NCBI RefSeq assembly: GCF_016920785.2
Contig: NW_024609884.1
Span: 79,760,311-79,824,310, forward strand
From: Ixodes scapularis
Lineage: Eukaryota; Arthropoda; Arachnida; Ixodida; Ixodidae
DNA: 64,000 nt
Direction: 5' to 3'
Shown here: positions 53,801 to 63,795 of the stretch, one piece after another
Layout of the letters: every line of letters starts with the position of its first letter
How positions within the stretch are numbered: the stretch's first letter is position 1
The notes under the pieces: generated by a model
What the model was told of the DNA's origin: nothing
Database searches by the model: none
The model's input: only the letters and a program-made list of their open reading frames with translations
Position numbers and translations under genes: made by a program

Positions 53801-54609
53801 CCGCTCCGTGCTATCAGCGCCATGACGCAGCTGCCGTGACGCCTCGCTTTCTTATCGCGATATGAAGGTGAACGCCGGACAGTTCCACCGCTCCGTGCTA
53901 TCAGCGTCATGACGCGGCTGCCGTGACGCCTCGCTTTCTTATCGCGATATGAAGGTGAACGCCGGACAGTTCCACCGCTCCGTGCTATCAGCGTCATGAC
54001 GCGGCTGCCGTGACGCCTCGCTTTCTTATCGCGATATGAAGGTGAACGCCGGACAGTTCCACCGCTCCGTGCTATCAGCGCCATGACGCAGCTGCCGTGA
54101 CGCCTCGCTTTCTTATCGCGATATGAAGGTGAACGCCGGACAGTTCCACCGCTCCGTGCTATCAGCGTCATGACGCGGCTGCCGTGACGCCTCGCCTTCT
54201 TATCGCGATATGAAGGTGAACGCCGGACAGTTCCACCGCTCCGTGCTATCAGCGTCATGACGCGGCTGCCGTGACGCCTCGCTTTCTTATCGCGATATGA
54301 AGGTGACCGCCGGACAGTTCCACCGCTCCGTGCTATCAGCGTCATGACGCGGCTGCCGTGACGCCTCGCTTTCTTATCGCGATATGAAGGTGAACGCCGG
54401 ACAGTTCCACCGCTCCGTGCTATCAGCGTCATGACGCGGCTGCCGTGACGCCTCGCTTTCTTATCGCGATATGAAGGTGAACGCCGGACCGTCGACCGCT
54501 CCGTGCTATCAGCGCCATGACGTGGTTGCCACAGCAGCCGCGTCATGGCGCCGATAGCACGGAGCGGTCGGTGGTCCGGCGTTCACCTTCATATTGCCGG
54601 CGGGTGTAC
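50801..54609. mobile_element. Tandem array of 87-bp units bounded by terminal inverted repeats
   Basis: 41 units of 87 bp (50904-54470) lie between an 86-bp variant unit (50818-50903) and a partial last unit (54471-54534) that is followed head-to-head by an inverted unit. The two outer ends, 50801-50873 and 54537-54609, are inverted copies with about six mismatches in 73; both begin GTACACCCGCCGGCAA. The terminal units share GGACC where internal units have GGACAGTT. Units are highly alike, varying at a few diagnostic sites. The minus-strand frame of 1257 codons arises because 87 is a multiple of three; most variable sites change the encoded residue, which argues against coding selection. The layout resembles a foldback-type element or a MITE with an expanded internal satellite. 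Confidence 0.85.
51687..52556. repeat. Five-unit higher-order repeat in the 87-bp array
   Basis: The 435-bp block 51687-52121 is repeated at 52122-52556 with the same order of diagnostic variants (GCC/TCA site, GCGG/GCAG site, ATATG/ATAGG site) in all five units. Confidence 0.8.
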
Positions 54610-56172
54610 GTCAAGCTCTTACTGAACTGTCGTGATTCCAAAATTTCCCCAAAAAGTATAAGAGAGAAAAAAAAAAGGAAACGACGAAGGCTAAATATTA
54701 TTGAGTCAGAAAATTGCTTTGGCGGCGACCCCGTCAGGTAGCGAACTTCAAGCCCTAAAAACGCGTCAATATCGAACTCGGCAATGCGCCGAGAGAGCGT
54801 CACGCAATCCGGAGCCGGGGGTTGATTCCTCCAGCGGGCACGCGACTTCCGCTCAGCTGTTGAGTGGCGAACGGGATGCTGCCAGCTCTGCCGGGGTTGA
54901 AGCGCCTGCAGGTATCGATCCGATGCGTCGCGTTCCGCGTGGAAGAGAGTGTGGGCTTCCGGACTCGCGAGAGCCGAGTCCCGTGCACTTTAACTAAAAA
55001 TCAGCAAATAATAATAATAAAAAAGATGCTTTTGGAAAGGAATAATGCCCGTGATTTCCGACTGGGGTGCCGCATGCGGGCGTGGTGTACCATGCGCGCT
55101 ACCTGCACGGGCGAGGGGGCCCCACTTCCGGAGTTCCGTCGGGGGGAGCGGGGCCTTTTCGCTTGCGCCTGTGTGTCCCTACATTTGTACGGACCGCGTT
55201 CGCTTGTGTAGGCCCGTGTGGGTAGTCTTCCTTGTTGGACACTTTCAAAAACGCTCTTGGAGCGGATTTTCGGAGCGCTTTTAGAACCAGCGCTGTTGGC
55301 AGACCAGGCTGAACTGTGTCGACTGCTTGCACTTTTTTTTCTGTTTTTCCTTTTAGGGGTGTTTGCTCAGTATTCCCGCGGGTGTGCTGGTAAAAAACAC
55401 TCTCTCGTTTCGATCTAACACAACTCGCGTTTTCTGTGGAGGCGGTTCCCCGGTATTGCCAAAAGGGCAGTGCGGAAGCATTCGCTAGGAGAATTTGAAA
55501 GCCTTTGATCGTTTTCCTCGGCTCGATTCAACGGAAGCGCAGTCACGCACAGAAAGGATGCAGTCAGCCATACTGGTCGTCACGTCAAGACAAATTTAAG
55601 TTTTGCGCATTATTCACGCGCTACACAAAGTAGTTCTTACAAGATTCGGTTGTGAGGCTGACTAACTTCCGGCTGTATAACGCAACATTATTATTATGGC
55701 AGTGGATCGAGTGCCAAGATACAAGGCGAGGGGGTTGACTTGACATCCGCCAGTTGACTTGGAAGAATTCCAGTCCTAAACGATTTTGTTTAATTTTCGA
55801 CTTCTCCCCTCATTGCGGAGAGGTCCAACTCAACCTTTTTTTTTTTTTTTCTTCCCAAAATATAACTCCTACAAATGGAGTTACAAAAAAACGTAGGGAC
55901 CAGCACATTTGACACGCCTTGCAAAATTCGAATTCTAAGCGTGCATACCTGAAACTGGGCACGCGAACGTCTCTCCCCAAAGAAGTTTTATGTCTATTTT
56001 TTAGAGAGCCAAACTCAAAACTAGTAAAAAAAAAAAAAAAAAAAAAAAAAGAATAAACGGCGGCCGTGCATTTCCATGTCCTATGCCGGTCTGCTCTTCG
56101 TTTGCACACTGGTTTGCAGGCTCACTCCCAGGTGGCAAGGTAAAATCAAAAATCTCGAGAACGTCATACGCT
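54610..56172. other. Intergenic, no gene seen
   Basis: Short frames only. GC-richer at 54790-55290. A-runs near 54670 and 56030, T-run near 55840. No element ends recognised. Confidence 0.45.
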
Positions 56173-56308
56173 GGCGACGAGCAGGATAACCGCGATAAAT
56201 GAAACCAAACAAAAAAGCTGGCTTGTTCTACATGCAAGCTGAAACTCCATTATCGTTAATATATTTCCTTAATATCATTATTTATCGCGGTTATCCTGCT
56301 TGTCGATC
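56173..56308. repeat. Inverted repeat, about 26-bp arms
   Basis: GACGAGCAGGATAACCGCGA followed by TAAATGA on the left is mirrored on the right by TTATTTATCGCGG then TTATCCTGCTTGTCG. The spacer is about 75 bp. It could be a short MITE. Confidence 0.7.
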
Positions 56309-56317
56309 GCGTCCCCT

Positions 56318-56492
56318 TTGACGTGCTCGTGCTCATGCTCGTGCTCGTGCTCGTGCGCGCGTGTGCGTATGCGCGCGTGTGCATGTGTGCGCGTGCGTGC
56401 GTGCGTTCGTGCGTTCGTTCGTGCGTGCATGTGTGCGCGCGTGCGTGCGTGCGTGCGTGTGTGTGTGCATTAAATGCACACACAGACACACA
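56318..56492. repeat. GT/GC-rich microsatellite with terminal hairpin
   Basis: CTCGTG repeats pass into GTGCGC, CGTG and CGTT repeats and then (GT)n. The run ends in the palindrome TGTGTGTGCATTAAATGCAC plus ACACA. Alternating purine-pyrimidine sequence of this length can form Z-DNA. Confidence 0.85.
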
Positions 56493-56727
56493 CACCTCAA
56501 AACTGCGTTAAAATAATTTAATATAGTAATTTATATTACCGGTTCCTGTTCAGAACCGTTGTAAGAATGGTAACATAAATAATATTAAAAGAACGTACAA
56601 CAGTGAACACGGTAAAAATGGCAAACACATTCTATTTGAAACCAATGAAATCCAAGCTGCGTTTGTCAGAAACACTGGAGGTGATTCAAGATGTCGCAAA
56701 GGTACGGATCACGCAGAAAGGCTAACC

Positions 56728-56830
56728 GAAGAAACGGTAACCGGAGAAAAGCTAATCGGAGATAAGCTTACCGGAGAAAAGCTTAATCAATTCTGCGCTT
56801 GTGAGGAAAAAAGCTCACCAGTCCTTTGAA
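56728..56830. repeat. CGGAGAAAAGCTTAC minisatellite, left copy
   Basis: Units ACCGGAGAAAAGCTAAT, CGGAGATAAGCTTAC and CGGAGAAAAGCTTAA follow in direct order, with decaying units (GGAAAAAAGCTCACC, GAGGAAAAGCTCAA) after them. An inverted relative is at 59490-59605. Confidence 0.75.
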
Positions 56831-57295
56831 TGACCCGAGGAAAAGCTCAACTTGAGTTCAATTTTTATTAAAGGAGGTCGTTAGCAATTCAATGTTTATT
56901 TGATGAAGTGAACAATTTGTTCAATTTTTTTTGGGAAAGGGTTGAACATTTTAGAGCAGTAGTGAAACCAAAGCTATACAGGTCGCTAAAGGTTTCAATG
57001 CAGGGCGCTATGCTCCAGTCATCCTTCCTCTTTCAAGTCGACCGTTTTCACGTGACTCCTGCCATATTTAATTCTGACAAGGCCGGAATAGAGGAAATAT
57101 CAGCTTTTCTTATTTGCCAATCGGAAGAGCTTAGAAAAAAAAAAAAAAAAAAACATACCTTTCTAAATAAATAATGAAATGTGAAGGTTTGGCAATGCTG
57201 TGCCGGCTACTACACGAAAAGTAATTCAATATGCGTATAATAATCTGGGAGCCCTTTACGCAGCGCTGCACCAGTTATATTTTATTCCAGCTATC
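56831..57295. other. Intergenic, no gene seen
   Basis: AT-rich with one A-run near 57135; no motif. Confidence 0.45.
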
Positions 57296-57545
57296 CTTTC
57301 AAGGGCTGACAGGGTATTAATGCTCGACAATGTTTTCTTTTATGTCTACATGACATATGAGAGCCCAGCTACCCAGAACACAATTTGCGACTAGAAATTC
57401 ATTTTCTTTCCGCCCCGAAAACCGCCGATCGGGAACTGGCCGGTTTGAGTCGCGTCCACTCTCTTCTCCGTGGTCACGTGCCGTTCTCTATGGTTTAGAC
57501 ACACACACCAAATATAATCAAAGTCGTGGTTCATCGAAGGCACAA
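57296..57545. mobile_element. Partial copy of TTAA MITE family T1, inverted
   Basis: Read on the minus strand it matches 26107-26310: CATGACATATGAGAGCCCAG, then CCAGAACACAATTTGCG, and TGGTCACGTGCCG. The TIR has decayed (CAAGGGCTGACAGGGTATT against AGGGACACTGACAGGGTATT). The other half of the element is missing. Confidence 0.8.
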
Positions 57546-58600
57546 AGACAATATTAAAAATAATAAAAACAAGCGTTAGCAGGACACTTGAGAAAAGCCG
57601 CCCCCTTTGGGAATCACTAACGCTGACCCCTTCACTCTTCTGTTTTGGCTTTCTCCTTGGACTTTCACTTATGCTTCCTCTATTTTTTGCTGCATCTTTT
57701 TGGCCTCGTTACGGGGTCAGTGTTGATCATGATGTCAAAATCCTGAGACTGGGAAGAAAACTGGGAAAGGAACAACTGTATGAAGTCACAGAAATAAGAA
57801 GACACGCAAACGTCTCAAATCCAGCTAAAAAAATTTTATTCCGTCCACAGCTTTTATAACCCCCTCCCATGGTCACCGCCAACGCGTGTTGACGTTTCCC
57901 AACAAGGGCGTGTGTGGCGTTTCTAAAACGTCACGTTAACGCGTTTCCTAAAAATCCACCAATGGATCTTCCTGTATTTTTTTTTTTCACCCGTTTTCTT
58001 TACTCTGCTTGTCAGAGTACATCGAGGCCCTTGGATACGGTCATTCATATCATTCGTGGTAGGAACCACATCCATACCAATCGTGGGAGGAACCGCATCC
58101 ATATCGCTCGTGGAGGGAACCGCATCCATCGTTTTAAGTAAACACACATATCACAGTCCACGCACCGTTACTACGGAAAACCAGAGCGAAGGACAACCGG
58201 CGACGGCAAAGCGTCAACTGAGCGCTCCCGCATTCCACCGCGCCACGGCGCCTCCTCCTCTCTGGCTCCGCGCCAGATATGCGGCGCTCCTTTGACGAAA
58301 ACGAAAGGACTCGTCTTGACGAAAACACCGCGTTGTCTGTCAGTTTGTCAGCGCCGGGGAAAGAGGGAGAGGTTGACGTGTGCTGACATCAGCGCTTTTG
58401 AATAATGGGAGCGTCGCACGCGTCACCCTCTCGCCCTCCTTCTCCCTCCCTCCCTCCTCAGTGCTGATAAGCGAAACACACCGTCAGGTTTTCGTCAAAA
58501 CGAGCGTTCTAATGCTAATGCATTAAAAATATATGTATTTTTTTTCCGGCTTCTAAATAACTGCAAATACGTTGATAGAAAAAAAAAATGCACAGAGAAC
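57546..58600. other. Intergenic, GC-rising towards 58.6 kb
   Basis: Three tandem 27-bp-like units GTNGGAACCRCATCCATA-like lie at about 58050-58130. Further on are CpG-rich and pyrimidine-rich tracts that could belong to the promoter of the exon at 58696. No gene motif. Confidence 0.4.
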
Positions 58601-58695
58601 CGGAAGCACTCTGTGCATTCCCTGTGTAATTCTCAACATGGCGTCGTATCGCGGGAGTCCCGGGCTTTAGACGGCTGAAGGAAGCGGACTATGCG

Positions 58696-58916
58696 ATGGC
58701 GGCAGACGACGGGCGTGGGACGTCTACTTCAGAACTCTCGTTCGCGGTACCGGTGAATCTGTCTAGCTTCGAAAGAGAAATCTTTGACCGATCAAAACAA
58801 TTAGGATTTATTCCGTACGACACGCCCGACCACCAACATGATTCACACGAAGACGTCGCCGAGTCGTCGTCCCCTCTCCCGGCTGAAGACATCGCTCGCC
58901 TTACGAACACGAATTG
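58696..58916 (+). CDS. Candidate first coding exon of a host gene (unknown protein)
   Basis: The ATG at 58696 has G at -3 and G at +4 and lies in CpG-rich DNA. It opens 73 codons of ordinary composition, MAADDGRGTSTSELSFAVP at the start, then an acidic, histidine- and serine-rich middle. At 58917 the sequence is GTAAGAG, an excellent 5' splice site (exon end AATTG). Without splicing the frame would stop one codon later, which is what a spliced first exon commonly looks like. I recognise no domain; the segment FEREIFDRSKQLGFIPYDTP could be amphipathic. The downstream acceptor is not identified in this window. Alternatives are a chance frame in a CpG island or an exon of a transposon-derived gene. 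An out-of-frame ATG lies five bases upstream. Confidence 0.4.
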
Positions 58917-59489
58917 GTAAGAGCTTGAAAAACGCGCTAACGTCAAGCACGAAGTGCTTGGCTTTTGCGTTTTTCGTGCAACATGCGATTTGGGCGTTTC
59001 TCGTCTACTTCGCACAATTGAAAAAACGAAGGAAAAAAAAAAAGGGGGGGGGGGGGGGGGAAACAAGGTTGGGGGTATATGCCACGTGATTTCCGGCAAC
59101 TCTCTCCTCCTTTACATTTCCTCTTCCTCCCCAGTCCAATCTCGGTTTCGGTTTCGAGCAGTTGTGTTTTTTGACTTTATTAAAAATATACATGACGCTG
59201 TAGCGAAATATTTATGCTGTAGTTTCTGACACCATAATAAATCGCCTGACCAAAAATAAACTTTCTTGTGGGGTGTCAGTGTTTTTTAACTGTCTTTCAA
59301 CAGAAATTCTTCATTTTATTTTTGGTTGTTCAACCAAAGACGTCCTGCGAGCAGCCCTTAACGAAAAAAAAAATTATATCTTGGTAAAGCGAAAAAACGA
59401 AACAAAACAAGAAAACACTTGCGTATATTATTGTAACATGCTTATGTGAGCGGGCATATTTGACTTGAGTGAACGCTTGGATCATAAAT
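58917..59489. other. Possible first intron; no other gene seen
   Basis: It follows the GTAAGAG donor and contains an A-run next to about 18 G (59033-59060). No acceptor with continuing coding sequence is recognised. Confidence 0.35.
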
Positions 59490-59605
59490 TCATAGGTGAG
59501 CTTTTTACCGCATACCTAAAAGGGCAGCTTTTCTCTGAATCCGTCGATTTTGTGGTAAGCTTTTCTCCGGTGAGCCTATCTCCGGTGAGCTTTTCTCCGT
59601 TGCCC
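59490..59605. repeat. CGGAGAAAAGCTTAC minisatellite, inverted right copy
   Basis: On the minus strand the units read ACGGAGAAAAGCTCAC, CGGAGATAGGCTCAC and CGGAGAAAAGCTTACC, the same order as at 56728-56830. Confidence 0.75.
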
Positions 59606-61464
59606 CAACGGTACAGCCAAAACACACAAACACACAAAATTGCCACCAAAGCATTTTTTACTAAATGTCAAAGTGTTTTCTTATACACTTCAGATATTGA
59701 ATTTAAAGAGAGCTTGCTATTTCAAGGGGTTAGGCTATTCCTAGCCTTAAAGTTGTACGAAAACCACATTCTAGAACCACCCTTTTGCTTGAACTTGAAG
59801 AGGGTTTAAAATATAACTTCCCCAATACCAATATTCCGTAAGATAACGCGAGAAAACGTATTTTAAAATGAGTAAAACGATAACCAAAAAACACCTCGTG
59901 GATGTCTGTGAAGCTTTGATGGAATTTCGTGACGACAACATGTTCGTAGGAGCAGTGCCACAACGGGAAGTACAGTCACTCATAGAGATTACTTAGGCCT
60001 AAACGTAGTACCGAGGCACTTTGGTGAAGAAAGTAACAGCGCCACCGTTCGTTTTAGTATCGGGTGGCCTTTGCGGCAACACTTGTTTGGAGCGGTTTGG
60101 GGATATTCACGCTGCGAAATGTCTATTTAAACGGAACCTTTCCCGATGAAGGGATAGCCGCCTTGGTCGATTGCAACTGATAACGAACTCGATCGCTAAG
60201 AAGTCGACACAACTCCCATCATTGCTAAAAGTAGACGGCCCGTACGGCTCTGCAAAGCGACGCGCACGTAAACAAATCGCTGCGGCGTTTTTCGTGGCTT
60301 CGCGGGGATGCGGGAGAGAGCCAACGTCCAGGAAGATACGTTTGAAATAAAAGAGTGTCATAAAGATCCACGTAAATACCTGTTCGCACTGGGAGCGGAA
60401 CCGCACTGGCACAGCGTTTTTGGTAACCGTTCCGGGAACGATCTTTTACAACCGATTTTATGAACCACTGGGCCTCTAGAGTCTAGACAATCGCAACTCG
60501 ATGCTGACGTGACGCTTGGCAGAGAAAGATTGGATTGGCATTGAGTCACTCCCAAAAACTGCTTTAACTCGACATGTGTTGGCGTGTCATCATGTCGGAA
60601 TAAAATGGACAGCTTAAAAAACATGTACGTACCCGTGCTGTGAAGGTAATCCATATGGCGCCTATTTGAACTCTATGATACAAAAAAGGAGATTGAATCG
60701 AGGAGAGAGTCTCTTTTCGACGAGAGCGTTCGTCACCGCTACATCTGTAAACAAGTTAGGTACGACGAGGGGAAAGACTGGCCTTCTTACCCCAAATTAG
60801 GTGGTCAGGGTTCGAACTATTCATACAAGAAGGGTCCACAAAGGTCGCGTGGGCGTATTCCATTCATCAGGCCAGCCGGTCGTGTGCAGATGATCTTGTC
60901 CCGAGTGGTCGAAGCGCTTTGCTAAGCCTAGCGTTCCTAAATAGTCTTTGGTGGTCGCTTGGTCGGTGGGATCGTTGTCGTTTTAGTTCTTTCTGGTATC
61001 CGTGGTTCTAGCGTCTGCCTCCGTCGCGGCGTCTTTTTTTTTTTTTTTTCTCGTTGGGACGCGCACAGAGAGCACAGAGATGCACGTTGGTCGTCACGAC
61101 AACGTAAGCGAGCGATGTTGCCGGAGATGTAGATTCGATCATAAAAAGTGTGTAAAGCTTCGTAGCTGTCGCAGGCGTGGTCGTAATTTCGTTTCGTGAA
61201 TACGGGTCTCTTCTTATGGTTTGCTGTAAGCTCGTTTCGGGAATAAGCTATCTTACCTGTTGCGACGACGAAGACAAGGCAGATCGGTCGTACAAATACG
61301 ACTCTAGGCCGATCACTTTTTGGCCATCATGACCACTGGTGATGTAGCGGCGTGACGGCGTCTTCGTCCTCATTAATGTCATCATACCCACCGCTCGGCG
61401 ACCGTTCACTCGAGGCAGCTCCGCCGCGCCGCGATATGCAACAGCCCTCGGGTACTTCGACTAT
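59606..61464. other. Intergenic, no gene seen
   Basis: Frames up to 114 codons without motif. T-run near 61030. No element boundary recognised. Confidence 0.45.
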
Positions 61465-61885
61465 GGTGCCTGGAGCACGTCTCCGACTGGTGTGTTTAGC
61501 GTCCTATCCCGCCCATACATCAAAAGTGGTCCCAAAGTGGCAACAAATGACGTCACAGAAGTCGTAGTGTCATGCTGTTGCATGTCACGATCCTGGCGGT
61601 TGGTCGTAGAAATGCTGGCGAAAAGCACGAGTGAACACAAGTGTCGCTGTCGTCACGGCGTTCCAGGCGTCCCAACTTCCGGCTTTTTTAGCTTCCGTGG
61701 ACTGCCGCATTGGAGAGCGACCTGCAGCAGAACAGGCGTCTGCCACACGCACCACAGCTAGTGAGACGCCGCCAGGTTCGCGACCGGCGAGAGCATCACA
61801 CTTCTATGACGTCATCAGGCGGAAAGCGAGGAACCGCTTTTTTGGACCCGGTAAACACACCAGTCGGAGACGTGTTCCAGGCACC
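61465..61885. repeat. Inverted repeat, 34-bp arms
   Basis: GTGCCTGGAGCACGTCTCCG with ACTGGTGTGTTTA (61466-61498) is mirrored at 61851-61885 with one or two mismatches. Both arms adjoin TACTTCGACTA. The spacer is 350 bp. It overlaps the inner end of the T2 copy, so it may be an internal inverted repeat of that family or a nested element. Confidence 0.75.
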
Positions 61886-62143
61886 GTACTTCGACTAAGC
61901 GAGATTGTAACACGTTGACGCCTCCAAATGGCAAGACTCATAAATACGGTACGCTTGGCCCTCGGAGGCATCTCTTCAACGGCTGATTTTGAAGCGCTCG
62001 CCAAAATCCAGACATTTAGAACGAAAAATATAGCCATCCGCTTAAAATATGACTATGCGATTATCAATTACAGCTATATCTGATCCTATTGGACTTATCT
62101 CTAGATGTTTATTGTATATTTTAAGTTTCGATTCAGTATCCCT
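61865..62143. mobile_element. Partial copy of TTAA MITE family T2, inverted
   Basis: Read on the minus strand it starts AGGGATACTGAATCGAAAC beside TTAA (62144-62147) and follows the first 320 bp of 42776-43472. Shared blocks include TTTTGGCGAGCGCTTCAAAA, TTGGAGGCGTCAACG and TTACAATCTCGCTT. The far TIR is not found. Confidence 0.85.
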
Positions 62144-62295
62144 TTAAAGTTCAGTAGAAAGAAAAAAAATACTGGAACACGTTATGTCGTGGCAATGATT
62201 CGAGAACATTATATGCGTGTTGATGATGTGTATTTGAATGTTCATCACGCTATGAATAATACACATTCATACACTTTTTTCAGATGCGTGTCACA

Positions 62296-62435
62296 GGGGC
62301 AGCAATCTGGACTCTTGGCGAAAAAGCCGACGAGGAATCTGGCGGCAGTGGTTGGCCGGCGCCGCGCTTACCTTATCGCCTGCCAATCACGGCAGTCGAA
62401 TTCCTTGCCGACCTTTTTGCCAAGGGCAGAGCCCC
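62296..62435. mobile_element. Inverted-repeat MITE related to 942-1092
   Basis: The ends are GGGGC. CTTGGCGAAAAAGCCGACGA on the left and CTTGGCAAAAAGGTCGGCAA on the inverted right correspond, as do the AATC / AATT and TGATTGGC parts. The left block also resembles CTTGGCAAAAAAGACGGCGA of the element at 942, so both belong to one diverged family. Confidence 0.6.
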
Positions 62436-63020
62436 ACTTTAAAGACCAACCTGTAACCCTGACACGTAGGAATAAAAAAAAAAAAAAACGGAAAGAACAA
62501 CGAGGTCTCTAACACTGCTTCGAAGGCTTTAACAACCAAGTCTCTAACAACGCCGCTTCTGTCCGATTTCGCCTCATCAAAGAAATCCGAAATTAGAATG
62601 GACCGATTGTAAACTGGCACCATGACTGGATATGCACGACGTCTAGACGCGTGCTGCTGTGTTCCTGTATACCTTATGGTGGTCGCGCTTATTTTTAAGT
62701 TCTTCATGGACCAGGTATCTGCTATGTTAAAATTTTGAAAAAACTCGCCCGCAATTTTGCCATAGAAGAGATTCTAAATTCTTTATCATATAGTGGATTT
62801 ACTCGGATACTGACTTAAGTTGTGATCTTGTTCACGGAGCAATTCATAGTAAAAGTTAAAATAGAAAGAACCAAACATGTTAATATTGATTATTAAGAAT
62901 ATCTTAGTTTCTCGAAATAATCAGACTCACTACCGTGACCAACACAGTCTTATAAGAAATCCATGCTAACTTAACGGCATATTAAGGAAGGTTCCTTTTA
63001 AATGTTTCAGGATTTTCTGT
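62436..63020. other. Intergenic, no gene seen
   Basis: AT-rich; a minus-strand frame of 106 codons has no motif. Confidence 0.45.
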
Positions 63021-63024
63021 GTGT

Positions 63025-63165
63025 AAAGTAACGACGAAGTAACGGCGTTACTTTAGCGAAGTAACTGTAACAAGTTACTCTTTAAGTTTTGTAACTGTAA
63101 CAGGGTTACTTTTTTTGCCTGAGTAACTGTAACTGTAACACTGTTACATTTTAGCAGTAACGTGC
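63025..63165. repeat. GTAACTGTAAC-rich element
   Basis: AGTAACGGCGTTACTTTAGC, GTAACTGTAACAAGTTACTC, GTAACTGTAACAGGGTTACT and GTAACTGTAACTGTAACACT follow one another. All are palindrome-forming around GTAAC/GTTAC. It resembles the interior of known non-autonomous DNA transposons and the patch at 40370-40440. Confidence 0.6.
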
Positions 63166-63760
63166 CCGTGACTACACGCAAGCCTTGCCGAACGAAACCT
63201 TGACGTTTTCTCCATCCCGCTCGCGACCATCGTGACCCTGATTGGTAGCATCCAGTGGTTTCGTCATGGAACAGGTCTCGGGACGGGGCGCCGTGGCTTG
63301 CCGTGATGTGTCGTGACGGGTAGTGAAGTCTCCCCGGCTTTTATGACGGAGCGGTGAAATGTTCAGGGACCACGGCTCCAGTTTGCATACCCCTTTATCC
63401 GGCCCCAAGATGCAGCAACAAAAAGAGCCTCCCGTCGTCAAGATAGCAGTGGGAGAGGGGAAAATTGGAAGGGTGGCGAGGAGTATTTTCACCCTGGTTG
63501 AAATATATTTTGCAGGTCGACGTTTTTAACATAAACACGTGACCACTATAGTCGTTGACGGCTTAATGGGCAATTCCGCTCAATTTCATAGCTTTCGGGA
63601 TAATGAGTGATTGATTTGGCATTGAAAAGCACTAGTAAAAGACACTACGTCATTTGCTTCGCAAAAAATGGGATATATAGCTAAATTTAATTTTAAACAC
63701 GTGCAGAAATTGAAACCGAAACTTCGGCTCCGTCCGGCAACATTGGCCTTGGGCCGCCAA
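63166..63760. other. Intergenic, no gene seen
   Basis: A minus-strand frame of 106 codons (63172-63492) has no recognisable domain. Confidence 0.4.
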
Positions 63761-63772
63761 GAACATGACTAT

Positions 63773-63795
63773 CACGTGTTACGAGATGTCACGTG
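63773..63795. promoter_or_regulatory. Two CACGTG E-boxes before the right edge
   Basis: CACGTG at 63773-63778 and 63790-63795, in TCACGTGTT and TCACGTGAT contexts. They precede CpG-rich sequence with a GGGCGGGC GC-box near 63821. This may be a promoter of a gene beyond the window. Confidence 0.35.

Noticed and set aside
50801..54609. CRISPR array
   Set aside because: The 87-bp units have no unique spacers between constant repeats; the whole unit is repeated. The genome is eukaryotic.
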